From Pedobacter chitinilyticus (lineage in GTDB: Bacteria > Bacteroidota > Bacteroidia > Sphingobacteriales > Sphingobacteriaceae), in the NCBI RefSeq assembly GCF_003313385.1, contig NZ_QMHN01000001.1, positions 335,673-399,672 of the forward strand: 64,000 nt of DNA, given 5' to 3'. This document shows, piece by piece, positions 52,063-60,584 of the stretch (position 1 is its first letter; every line of letters starts with the position of its first letter). The position numbers and the translations under genes were made by a program. The notes beneath the pieces were generated by a model. It had not been told where the DNA came from. It searched no databases and saw nothing but the letters and a program-made list of their open reading frames with translations.

Positions 52063-53073
52063 ATGAGATTGACGCTTTTATTTCTGTTTTTATGGCTAGC
52101 TTCCTTTTGCTCTTATGGACAGGAATATCCTAGAAGTTCTCAGTATATCTTTAATAATTATTTGTTAAACCCTGCTTTGTCTGGGATAGACAGTTACATC
52201 GATTTAAAACTAGGGCATAGGCAGCAGTGGTCTGGCTTAGAAGGAGCGCCAAGTACGCAGTATATTTCTGTGAATACAGCCATAGGCGATGATTATATTC
52301 GCAGCTCGATCAACTCTTTTCCAGGTAGAGGGTATAATCCGCTGAGCAGAAGTTACGTGAATTCCTACACGGCCGCTGAACCGCATCATGGTTTTGGCTT
52401 GATTGCCGTTACGGATAAAGCGGGTTTGGTGCGACAAAATAATGTAAATGCGACTTATGCTTACCACTTGGGGCTAACTACAGACATGAACTTATCCGTA
52501 GGGGTATCTGGTGGCTTTCACTCGTTGACCGTAAAGGTGGAAGACATTAGGGCCGAACATGAAACAGATCCCTTGTTTAATGCAGATTATAACAACCTGT
52601 TGAGGCCAGATTTGGGTTTTGGCGTGTGGTTATATGGACCTAGGTTCTACGTTGGTACTTCTGCTAAGCAGGTATTGGGCAAAAGGTCTGTTTTTAAAGA
52701 CCAAGGTTATTCTGTATTGGCTTATCAATCGCCATCTTTTTATGGTACGGTGGGAGTAAAGCTGTTTTTGGATGAAGAAATAGCAATGATCCCCTCGATG
52801 TTGGTGAGTTATTGGAAAAATTCGCCTATGGCCATAGATTTAAACATGAAACTTGCTTATCAGGATAAATTTTGGTTGGCGGGTAGTTTAAGGTATAATG
52901 ATGCTTTTTCTTTTTTAGCGGGATTTAATTTGAGCTCGCTGGTTAATTTAACCTATTCTTACGACATGAGTACCACGGCCATTCGTCGTGTAAATAAAGG
53001 CACCCACGAAATTGGCATTGGCTTCTTATTAAATAATACATACGAAGTGAAATGCTCTACCCGTCAGTTTTAA
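52063..53073 (+). CDS. PorP/SprF-family T9SS membrane protein
   Basis: A 336-aa outer-membrane barrel of the PorP/SprF family: signal peptide (ending FCSYGQ), PRSSQYIFNNYLLNPALSGIDSYIDLKLGHRQQWSGLEGAP is the family N-terminus, then alternating strands and the final GTHEIGIGFLLNN. SprF helps the secretion or anchoring of its partner adhesin SprB; here it is convergent with a 1174-aa protein that has a type B sorting domain. They probably form one adhesin-partner unit. Confidence 0.93.
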   Translation: MRLTLLFLFLWLASFCSYGQEYPRSSQYIFNNYLLNPALSGIDSYIDLKLGHRQQWSGLEGAPSTQYISVNTAIGDDYIRSSINSFPGRGYNPLSRSYVNSYTAAEPHHGFGLIAVTDKAGLVRQNNVNATYAYHLGLTTDMNLSVGVSGGFHSLTVKVEDIRAEHETDPLFNADYNNLLRPDLGFGVWLYGPRFYVGTSAKQVLGKRSVFKDQGYSVLAYQSPSFYGTVGVKLFLDEEIAMIPSMLVSYWKNSPMAIDLNMKLAYQDKFWLAGSLRYNDAFSFLAGFNLSSLVNLTYSYDMSTTAIRRVNKGTHEIGIGFLLNNTYEVKCSTRQF

Positions 53074-56000
53074 CGGATCAGCGTAATACTTCCGCCAATA
53101 GGCTTACACTCTGCTCTTAAATCGATGATGTAATAATAAACGCCAGCAGGGAGTTCTTTGCCCCTAAACGTACCATCAAAAGGTTTCTTATAATCGCCAA
53201 TCGCTTCGTAAATCAACTGTCCGCTTTTGGAGTATATTTTGATGTTATTTCCTTTAAAGTCAGGAAGTCCTTTTAACATCCAAGTATCATTTAGGCCATC
53301 TCCGTTAGGCGTCATGATGTTACCAATTTCAAGGTTGTCGTGGGTAACTTCCACTTTAATGGCCGCAAAGTCGCTCAAACACACGCCCAATTTACGACGG
53401 ATGTAGTAAATGGCTGTTTTGCTTACTTTGAAATTGAAGATACCATTGGTTGATTCGTATAACGGGAATTCGTCTTCTATATTGGCGAAAAGCTGGTAGG
53501 TACCTTCTTGTGCACCAATAACGGGTATCGTAATGTCCGAAACGTAACACACACGGATATCTTTCACCACAGGAGTTTCTGGCGTATAATAAATATTGCC
53601 CACGGTGTAGTTTTGGCTAATGGCAAGGCCACATGCCGACATGTCTTTTACTTCCAAATAATAAGTGCCGCTGGCTACGTTGGTCAGGTCCTTGGTGGTT
53701 TGCACCACTTCGCCTAAATCGTTCATCCATTTATAGGTGTAGGCACCTAGGCCGCCAGTAATGTTAACGCCAGTAACCGAACCGCGTTTCAAGCCACAAG
53801 CATCGGTAGTTGCGGTTCCGCTACTAGGCTCAATTACTAATTTAGGAGTGGCATTAATGGTAAATGGCCCAATAATGGTTTCGCAGTTGTTAATGTCGTA
53901 AGCATAAAGTCTGTATACGCCAACAGGTAGGTTTTTGAGTTCTCTTAAAGTACCAGGGTAATTATTGTTGAGCTCATCTTTCCATTGAAATCTAACAGGG
54001 ATAAGGGTAGAAGTGAAGTTTAAAGAGATATTCCCGTTATCCAGTTCGCAAGTGGTGTTCACAACTGTTTGCGTAAAAGTATAAGTAGCTGGAGCCTCTC
54101 TAGGGACTACAAAGGTTCGGGTATAGGTACAAACAGAAGTACTGTTGCTCGCTCTTAACATATACGAACCAGGCTCTAAATCTGTAATTTTAATGGAAAC
54201 GCCAGGAGCGTAGGCGCCCGACATCAGAATGTCGTTGTTCGACATTTTGATCCAAGTGTATTGGTCGGCATTGGTAATGCTTACATTGTCAATGATACCA
54301 TTGTTGAGTCCGCAACGGCCTGGGGTAATGTTGCCAGCACTAATCACAATAATGTTATTTACGGCAATGGTAAAGGTTTGGCTTACTGGCGAACAAGTAC
54401 CTTGATCGGTCACGCGTAAAGTATAGGTACCACCTTCTACATCAATAAGGTCGGCAGTACTGGCAATCACCGTATTAATCATGATACCTGTAGCAGGGTC
54501 GTGTCTATACCAACTGTAAGTCACGGTACCAGTAGCATCGCTCACGGTGATATTTCTAATGGAGCCGTTAGGCACCCCACATGAAGCAGGCGTACGCACC
54601 ATCGTGGTGGTATTAATGATTGGGGCTGGTCGTCTGCTAATCGTAATAGGATCTGAGGCAATAGAACAGCCCGAAGCATCGCTGGCGGTAACGGTATAAG
54701 TACCTTCTGGAAGGGTAGCGGGGTTGGCAATGCTCACTACCGTGCCAGCCGCATTTCGCCACTCATACCTAATGGTACCATTTCCTCTTAATACCTCCGC
54801 ACGGAAAGAAAAGCTGGTTTGTCCGCAAGAGGGCGTAGGGGGAACAATTGTAGGTTTGGTAAGCTTTTGGTCACGGATTAAAAATACATTTGGAAACGAT
54901 TTACAGCCGTCGTCAATAGTCACTTCATAGGTGCCTACCTCAAGGTTACTAACGCTTTGGGTATTGCCTAGCGGCACCCTGGTACCATCACTTTCAATTT
55001 TAACCCAGCTAAAGGTAAAGCCTTCCCTTACCTCTGGAATGGTAATTGAACCATTGGCATTACACGTTACGGGGAGTACAGTCGCTTCGTTAGGCAGCAA
55101 TTGGGCATTCGAAAAAGGGGAAGTTGCCGCATTGAGCAAGCTTGCGGTAGCGGTTACACGTTGCGCTAATGCACCATTGTATTCCCAACGACCATCACTT
55201 CCTGCCTGCACGGTGGCAAAGTAGGTTTTTCCCTCACATAAATCATTACAGTTTTGGGTATAAAAAAGTTCAACTTCCGAATTGGGCGTGGCTTTACCCG
55301 ATACGTGATTAGAATTATATTTAAGCACCTGCACAAAGGGTTGGGTAATGGTAAGGGTTTTACCAATACCAAAAACCTTATTGCAAAACATGCTGTTTCG
55401 TGTCACCTTAACAGGTTTTGCGGAAACCGTTTCGACCCCGAAATTATTATAGGCGATTTGGTTTTTCTCGGCATCGGTAGCACCTCCGATAGTACCCGAA
55501 GCGCCAGTTTCAATTTTAACGCCCATGCCATTGCCCAAATTTACTGTTCCAGCGGTATTGGTTCCAATATGGTTTCCAGTCAATATAAAATCGGCATTAG
55601 CAATGGAAACACCCACGGTTCTATTGCCGCCGATCACATTGTTTCTTACATATACGGCACTGTTCACCGCATCAATTTTAAGGCCTGATATTTCTAAAGA
55701 AGAAGAAGAAAGAAATAGGGGTAATTCATGAAAATCTTTTAACCCAGTATAGTCAACACCAATTTTATTGTTGATGATGTTGATGTCGAACCTACTGACC
55801 GAAGAGTTATAACGTTTAATATCTAAGTTGATTCTGTTGGCTGCAATCACGTTGCCTTCGCCAGCGTTATCTCCACCAACTTCCAAAGCGCAATCATAAA
55901 GGCTGGCAGCAACACCAATCACATTGGTATGTGGGGTAATCCCATCATATAAAACACCAATAAGGTTAGATTGTATCCTGATGTTTGAAAGTGGGGCTGT

Positions 56001-56594
56001 GGCAAAATAATAAGCATTTTGTATGGATATACCGTTGATATTGCCAATAATGACGTTGCCTTTTCCTGGGGCGCCAATTTTGATATCATTTGCTCTATAG
56101 TCAATGACAATGCCCGAGCCTTGCGCCATGTCTACATTTTGGAGGTTGTTGATGGTGGCAAAGTTTCTAATGCACAAACCATAAATTTGAACGCCAGTGG
56201 TTTGGATATTGGTAGCTGAGGTTTGTCCAATCAATAAGGCGCTAAACCTAGTGGTGGTATATTCGGGCTCTAAGATGATTTTTGCACCTGAAACACCCAA
56301 TGGTGACCAAGAGCTTGAGCTCCCATCAATAATGGTGTTGGAGGGCACATAAGGAAGTACTGTCCTGAGCCTAATGGTACGGTTAGAATAATCGTTGCCA
56401 TTACCAGGCATCTGGAAATTAATGGTATAAGTGGTGGTTCTATTGGGATCGCTCGCTAAGGTAAGCGCTTCTCTTAAGGTTCCTGGTCCGCTATCTGCAT
56501 TGCTGGTTACGGTATAGGTTTGCGCAAAGGCTGCACTGTTTACAAGAAGTAAGGCAAATATTAACGAATAAAGGAGGCGCATTGATGGCAACAT
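53070..56594 (-). CDS. Large T9SS type-B-sorted adhesin-like surface protein
   Basis: A 1174-aa secreted protein with a signal peptide (MRLLYSLIFALLLVNSAAFAQ from a second Met at residue 5). The N-terminal half (about 20-430) looks like a right-handed parallel beta-helix (repeated NVIGxNxxGI, GNxIG). Then four or more Ig-like repeats with cysteine/threonine pattern (YEVTIDDGCKSF, TYTVTASDASGCS, TYTLRVTDQGTCS, GSYMLRASNSTSVC). The end is a type B CTD: NIMTPNGDGLNDTWMLKGL and GVYYYIIDLRAECKPIGGSITLIR. Such proteins are exported by T9SS and bound to the cell surface. Its gene overlaps the PorP/SprF stop by 4 nt. Confidence 0.93.
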   Translation of the reverse strand: MLPSMRLLYSLIFALLLVNSAAFAQTYTVTSNADSGPGTLREALTLASDPNRTTTYTINFQMPGNGNDYSNRTIRLRTVLPYVPSNTIIDGSSSSWSPLGVSGAKIILEPEYTTTRFSALLIGQTSATNIQTTGVQIYGLCIRNFATINNLQNVDMAQGSGIVIDYRANDIKIGAPGKGNVIIGNINGISIQNAYYFATAPLSNIRIQSNLIGVLYDGITPHTNVIGVAASLYDCALEVGGDNAGEGNVIAANRINLDIKRYNSSVSRFDINIINNKIGVDYTGLKDFHELPLFLSSSSLEISGLKIDAVNSAVYVRNNVIGGNRTVGVSIANADFILTGNHIGTNTAGTVNLGNGMGVKIETGASGTIGGATDAEKNQIAYNNFGVETVSAKPVKVTRNSMFCNKVFGIGKTLTITQPFVQVLKYNSNHVSGKATPNSEVELFYTQNCNDLCEGKTYFATVQAGSDGRWEYNGALAQRVTATASLLNAATSPFSNAQLLPNEATVLPVTCNANGSITIPEVREGFTFSWVKIESDGTRVPLGNTQSVSNLEVGTYEVTIDDGCKSFPNVFLIRDQKLTKPTIVPPTPSCGQTSFSFRAEVLRGNGTIRYEWRNAAGTVVSIANPATLPEGTYTVTASDASGCSIASDPITISRRPAPIINTTTMVRTPASCGVPNGSIRNITVSDATGTVTYSWYRHDPATGIMINTVIASTADLIDVEGGTYTLRVTDQGTCSPVSQTFTIAVNNIIVISAGNITPGRCGLNNGIIDNVSITNADQYTWIKMSNNDILMSGAYAPGVSIKITDLEPGSYMLRASNSTSVCTYTRTFVVPREAPATYTFTQTVVNTTCELDNGNISLNFTSTLIPVRFQWKDELNNNYPGTLRELKNLPVGVYRLYAYDINNCETIIGPFTINATPKLVIEPSSGTATTDACGLKRGSVTGVNITGGLGAYTYKWMNDLGEVVQTTKDLTNVASGTYYLEVKDMSACGLAISQNYTVGNIYYTPETPVVKDIRVCYVSDITIPVIGAQEGTYQLFANIEDEFPLYESTNGIFNFKVSKTAIYYIRRKLGVCLSDFAAIKVEVTHDNLEIGNIMTPNGDGLNDTWMLKGLPDFKGNNIKIYSKSGQLIYEAIGDYKKPFDGTFRGKELPAGVYYYIIDLRAECKPIGGSITLIR

Positions 56595-56704
56595 ATTTCA
56601 GGCGAATATATCGAAAAAGCTTTAATATGTTGGCGTAAGTTGTTTAAAATGATGGACAAACAGCAGACAGCGCAAATAAAATTTCTATTCCTTAGGCTTA
56701 TAAT

Positions 56705-56712
56705 TATATTTG
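56705..56712 (+). promoter_or_regulatory. -7 box for tRNA-Arg
   Basis: TATATTTG, 7 bp before the tRNA; a TTTC at 56682-56685 lies 19 bp upstream as a possible -33. Confidence 0.5.
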
Positions 56713-56719
56713 CACACTT

Positions 56720-56794
56720 GTTTCCGTAGTTCAATGGATAGAATGTCAGATTCCGGTTCTGATGATGGGGGTTCGAATCCCTTCGGGAACACCA
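56720..56794 (+). tRNA. tRNA-Arg (CCG)
   Basis: A 75-nt cloverleaf with encoded CCA. GTTTCCG pairs with CGGGAAC (one T-G pair). The anticodon stem-loop TCAGATTCCGGTTCTGA gives anticodon CCG; the T-arm is GGGGGTTCGAATCCC. It is the left neighbour of the accessory island and a likely integration target. Confidence 0.95.
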
Positions 56795-56799
56795 TACAG

Positions 56800-56829
56800 C
56801 CTCTAATTGAAAGATTAGAGGTTTTTTTG
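56800..56829 (+). terminator. Terminator after tRNA-Arg
   Basis: CCTCTAAT / ATTAGAGG hairpin with a 6-nt loop, then a T run. Confidence 0.9.
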
Positions 56830-57052
56830 TTTGATGTCATTCCGAGGGAAGTGTAACGACGAGGAATCTGTTATCCTCATCTGAATCAAGCATTTGCTTT
56901 TACCTTATTTAATCTCTGTTATTACTTTTTATGAAAAATATAAGCACCATTATACATCTGCTTACACGAGCTATTGAGAGCCGCTTTATTGGTTACCTAG
57001 TTTTTAATCTTTTAATAACTGGTTTTTAGATCACCAGCGGACGCTTGCGCTA

Positions 57053-57082
57053 GATGGGTTCGAGCCCAGCTAGGGACCCATC
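57053..57082 (+). other. tRNA 3'-end-like fragment, possible attachment remnant
   Basis: GATGGGTTCGAGCCC resembles a T-loop and its arm, and the end TAGGGACCCA resembles an acceptor end with CCA. GATGGGT and ACCCATC also form a hairpin. A second TTCGAGCCC is at 57239. Such fragments next to a tRNA gene are often left by integrating elements, but no matching copy is found at the other end. Confidence 0.35.
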
Positions 57083-57085
57083 GTT

Positions 57086-57118
57086 AAAAAAGCAGTTCTG
57101 AAAAGAGCTGCTTTTTTT
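57086..57118 (+). terminator. Hairpin terminator in island boundary
   Basis: AAAAAAGCAG with CTGCTTTTTT around TTCTGAAAAGAG, followed by T. No gene is visible just upstream, so it may have ended a lost gene or a tRNA transcript. Confidence 0.7.
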
Positions 57119-57388
57119 ATGAAATAAGCTTTTTATCAATTGGTTACAAAGAAAAATTCTCCTAAAAAAGTGGTTCGATGTTTTAGGGTCAAGAATGCAT
57201 AAATTTGGTTCTTAACTGAATAAGGCTGTTTTTGATGATTCGAGCCCCACTATTGATATAATTTTTAGTTTGATTTTTTTGACTGAATATAACTTTCTTT
57301 AAACTACGCCTAGCTCTACCTTTCTTACTTAGTGCAACTTTAAGTCCTTTTATAATATTTTAGACAAGAAATATATGATGTCTAATAT

Positions 57389-57691
57389 TTATATAGCATC
57401 CTCTTCGGTTATATCTTCTCCTTGTTTCTTGAAGTAGTCAATTTGCGTATTTGGGGTTATTGATCTTTTATCCATAAGAATACAATTAGGTGTATTAACT
57501 GAAACGAATAAATCGATTATGATTATATTAAAATACTTAATCAATAAATTTAGGTATGTTACGGTATAATCAATAGAACTAGAAAAGTTGATCAATTTTA
57601 GATATTTAAAGATAATATCTATATTTAAATATCTAAAATTCTCAGTTATGTTAATACGCTTTCTCCATCTTATTATTTTAATTGGTTGCAT
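57389..57691 (-). CDS. Possible small AT-rich island protein
   Basis: A 100-aa open frame from ATG 57689-57691. The protein is Ile/Asn/Tyr-rich (MQPIKIIRWRKRINITENF, LNIDIIFKYLKLINFSS) with a single acidic C-terminus (GEDITEEDAI). It is divergent from the PHP-ATPase gene. Composition is like random AT-rich sequence, but the length and acidic tail make a real gene possible. No family recognised. Confidence 0.35.
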   Translation of the reverse strand: MQPIKIIRWRKRINITENFRYLNIDIIFKYLKLINFSSSIDYTVTYLNLLIKYFNIIIIDLFVSVNTPNCILMDKRSITPNTQIDYFKKQGEDITEEDAI

Positions 57692-57882
57692 CCGCTTGTT
57701 CTGCAATGCCTAAATTCTTTTATTGCATAATTTGATTAACTGATAATAGATACTTATAGGTAATACGGTTTCCAGTAAAATTCTGATTTCATTTTTTACG
57801 ATAATTGTGTATGTGCAGATTAAAGTATTCACAGCAAGAGTCTATAGGAATTAGAATGACTCAAGTATAAAAAATAATTAAA

Positions 57883-60021
57883 ATGAAAATAGATATTCAC
57901 GTTCATACTAAAAAAGTAAAAACTGGAGATGCAGATACTAGAAATGTTACGGCTGATCGCTTTAATGAGATTATCAGATCAACTGAGGTTAGGATATTGG
58001 CTATAACTAATCACAACCATTTTGATATTGATCAATACAAGGAAATCAGCGATTCTGTAAAGGATGTCTGTCAGATTTGGCCAGGTATTGAACTGGATAT
58101 CCAAGAAAATTCCAAGCGTGCCCATTTACTAGTTATAGCGAACCCTAAAAATGTGGAGGCTTTTAATCAACGTTGCGAAAGCATACTAGCTGGACAAAAT
58201 CCGAATACTTTCGCCATTTCCATTGCAGCTACTGTCGAAAATTTCGAAGATTTAGATTGCATTTATATTGCGCATTACATGAATAAAACACCAAACTTGG
58301 GAGATGTGGAGCTAGGGGTTTTGTCCGCTCTCATCAGTAATCCCAAGAGAGTGATTAAAGAGGCCGCAAATTCCATTTCCGCTGGTATTTTCATTAGCCA
58401 TGGCCATAACTCAATTTACGGTTCAGATATTCAGGATTGGAATGACTATGAAGTTTTATCCCAAGGCCTGCCCGATTTGCGTCTACCAGTTGACAGCTTT
58501 GAGCAGTTCTGTCTCCTTTTGGATAAGAACGAGGCAACGATAAATACGATTCTGCAAAAGAAAACTTGTGATAAAGTCACCATTGCCCCCTTTGGGGCAG
58601 GGGAAATCATGAATCTAGATATTTACAATGATATCAATATACTGTTCGGATCCAAAGGGACAGGAAAAACAGATATTTTAAAAAGTCTATCGGCATATTA
58701 TAATAGTATCGGTTATACCACCAGCGTTTATATGTCAAACGATAGACATGTAAACGATGTGTTCAATTTGCGCGGCCAAAATTTTAACGCTGATGTAAGC
58801 GACTTCGGAGTTGATGAGTGCGTAACGGAGATTGAATTTATCAAAACTGCTACCGAAGTGGCTATTACCAGTCTAGGAAAATACAGGCAGCATTTTTCTG
58901 GTGAGGAGACTAATAAGATTTCCCAGAAGCTCAAAATAAAAACCATAAACCATATTGATGAAGCGGGGGCCGCAAGGGCGCTGGATGAAGTAAGTAGAAT
59001 CCTGCAAGAATTCAAGGCTTTTAAGGAATTTCTATCCGACAATACCTTAGTTGGAGATCTTATTGAAAAAGAATTAATAGAAGAACTAATTGATGTCTTA
59101 GAGCGGATTTTACTTAGTCTGAAAGTGAAAATCGACAATCAATTTTTAGAGGCTAGCAGTTTGAAGTTATTAAACCAGATAGTCAGCATATTCAATCAGG
59201 AAATCGCAAAGAAAACAGGTATCCCACAGAAGCCAACTGGAACAGGGTTTATCGATTATGCTAGGAACAGGATAAAGATTGAGCAAAACATTAGAAAGAT
59301 AAACCTAGCCATCAACACTTCTATTGCGTCCATTGAGGATTATGCTGGAGATCTGGGTGAAAAAGGAAAACTTTACTGCAAAACCAGCCTGATGATCCAA
59401 AATGGATCATTCGTAAACGGTGCATATGAGACCGTTAAAAATATAAATAAAACTCCACAAAAGGACTTTGCTAATAATATTATCTCGATTTCGAGGCACG
59501 TATACAGCAATGAGCTGTTTGAGAAAATAGCCGATTTAAAACATATTGACGGTATAGAACATATCCGGAACATAAGTGATCTACTTCAGTTCAACCGAGT
59601 TTTTGTTCTGAACGGAAATTTATATAATCCTTCAAATGGAGAGTCTTCAATGATCCTCTTGCATAAAGAACTGACAGAAGATAAGGAAATTTATCTCATT
59701 GACGAACCAGAGAAAAGTCTCGGTAATGATTACATCAACGATGTGATTGTCCCCATCATCAAAGAAAAGGCTCTTTTAGGTAAAAAAGTGATCATTGCTA
59801 CTCATGATGCCAATATTGCCGTCAGGACTTTACCCTACAATTCCATTTATCGGCTGAGGGAAAATGGCCTATATTACACTATGACGGGAAATCCGTTTTT
59901 CAATAAATTAAAGTGCATTAATACTTCCAGAGCTGAACTGGACTGGAAAGAAATCAGCATGAAAACACTAGAAGGAGGCAAATCGGCCTTCGGAGAAAGG
60001 GGTAAAATCTATGGAAACTAA
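57883..60021 (+). CDS. PHP-domain / SMC-like ABC ATPase fusion (candidate defence ATPase)
   Basis: A 712-aa protein in an AT-rich island. Residues 1-220 look like a PHP metal-dependent hydrolase: H6-x-H8 (DIHVHT), H44/H46 (NHNHFD), E70 (GIELD), H81, H131 (IAHYM) and H173/H175 (ISHGHN). Residues 235-712 form an SMC/RecF-like ABC ATPase: Walker A GSKGTGKT (256-263), a helical/coiled middle (about 310-560), a signature-like SNGESSM (584-590), Walker B IYLIDEPE (603-610) and H-loop ATHD (639-642). This layout resembles TrlF-type AAA-like ATPases with PHP domains, which I know only as a named family. It overlaps the next small gene by 11 nt. A nucleic-acid- or nucleotide-targeting defence role is inference. 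Confidence 0.85.
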   Translation: MKIDIHVHTKKVKTGDADTRNVTADRFNEIIRSTEVRILAITNHNHFDIDQYKEISDSVKDVCQIWPGIELDIQENSKRAHLLVIANPKNVEAFNQRCESILAGQNPNTFAISIAATVENFEDLDCIYIAHYMNKTPNLGDVELGVLSALISNPKRVIKEAANSISAGIFISHGHNSIYGSDIQDWNDYEVLSQGLPDLRLPVDSFEQFCLLLDKNEATINTILQKKTCDKVTIAPFGAGEIMNLDIYNDINILFGSKGTGKTDILKSLSAYYNSIGYTTSVYMSNDRHVNDVFNLRGQNFNADVSDFGVDECVTEIEFIKTATEVAITSLGKYRQHFSGEETNKISQKLKIKTINHIDEAGAARALDEVSRILQEFKAFKEFLSDNTLVGDLIEKELIEELIDVLERILLSLKVKIDNQFLEASSLKLLNQIVSIFNQEIAKKTGIPQKPTGTGFIDYARNRIKIEQNIRKINLAINTSIASIEDYAGDLGEKGKLYCKTSLMIQNGSFVNGAYETVKNINKTPQKDFANNIISISRHVYSNELFEKIADLKHIDGIEHIRNISDLLQFNRVFVLNGNLYNPSNGESSMILLHKELTEDKEIYLIDEPEKSLGNDYINDVIVPIIKEKALLGKKVIIATHDANIAVRTLPYNSIYRLRENGLYYTMTGNPFFNKLKCINTSRAELDWKEISMKTLEGGKSAFGERGKIYGN

Positions 60022-60337
60022 AACAGCGACAATCAAAAGACAAACTGACCAGAGCAAGCTTGTACTGCAAGGACATACAAGCAGTTTTGAGATCATTTTA
60101 ACTGAGGACAATCCTAATAATATCAAGAGTATATTTAACTTGATTATCAAGGATTTAAAAAATGGTTTAATCCAATTTCAACTAAATGACGATAAAGAGG
60201 ATATGTACTATCACATCTGTAAGGAATACATTAAGCAGTTGAATGCAGAAATGATAATTATTTATCAAGAGCTAGAAAGGTATGATCTGGTGGTAGTAGA
60301 AGGAAAGGAAGATCCGGTTACTAATCAAACAAGCTAA
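60011..60337 (+). CDS. Small partner protein of the PHP-ATPase
   Basis: A 108-aa protein, METKTATIKRQTDQSK at the N-terminus and an acidic middle (EIILTEDNPNNIKS, QLNDDKEDMYYHI). Alternating segments suggest an alpha/beta domain. No cysteine cluster and no known family. Its start overlaps the ATPase stop by 11 nt, a strong sign of coupled expression and probably of a physical complex. It could be a regulator, sensor or inhibitor of the ATPase; nothing in the sequence decides. Confidence 0.75.
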   Translation: METKTATIKRQTDQSKLVLQGHTSSFEIILTEDNPNNIKSIFNLIIKDLKNGLIQFQLNDDKEDMYYHICKEYIKQLNAEMIIIYQELERYDLVVVEGKEDPVTNQTS

Positions 60338-60584
60338 ACCCGATAGTGATGTTCCTTGAGTGAAGTATTGGCAATTAAATTTATGGGAGGGTAAAGGTTT
60401 TTTGTTTTTTTGTATGGGAAACCAGAGAGCTTGGTGTTCCTGATTGAGTATTATTTTTATATAAACCAACAATAACTAATTTAACGGAGAGAAAATACTC
60501 CAATTATTATCCAAACTATTCTGTACAAAGCATAAGAACGGATAAGACCACATTAAGTTTTTTTATTTTTAAAAAAGATCATAT
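60338..60584. other. Spacer between island genes
   Basis: 247 bp without an open gene. Contains AT-rich sequence; I see no clear promoter box or terminator. Confidence 0.4.

Larger units (their letters stand above)
56830..57388. other. Gene-free island boundary region
   Basis: About 560 bp without an open gene. It contains a truncated GTCATTCCGAGG repeat (about 56837), a tRNA-3'-end-like piece (57053-57082), a terminator (57086-57118) and GATTCGAGCCCC at about 57238. The AT content rises from here into the island. Confidence 0.5.

Noticed and set aside
54931..55688. Plus-strand frames of 97 and 144 aa inside the adhesin gene
   Set aside because: They are mirror frames of a repetitive, well-supported coding sequence and carry no domain.
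57053..57082. Complete second tRNA gene
   Set aside because: Only T-loop-like and acceptor-like pieces are present; no D-arm or anticodon arm can be folded upstream.
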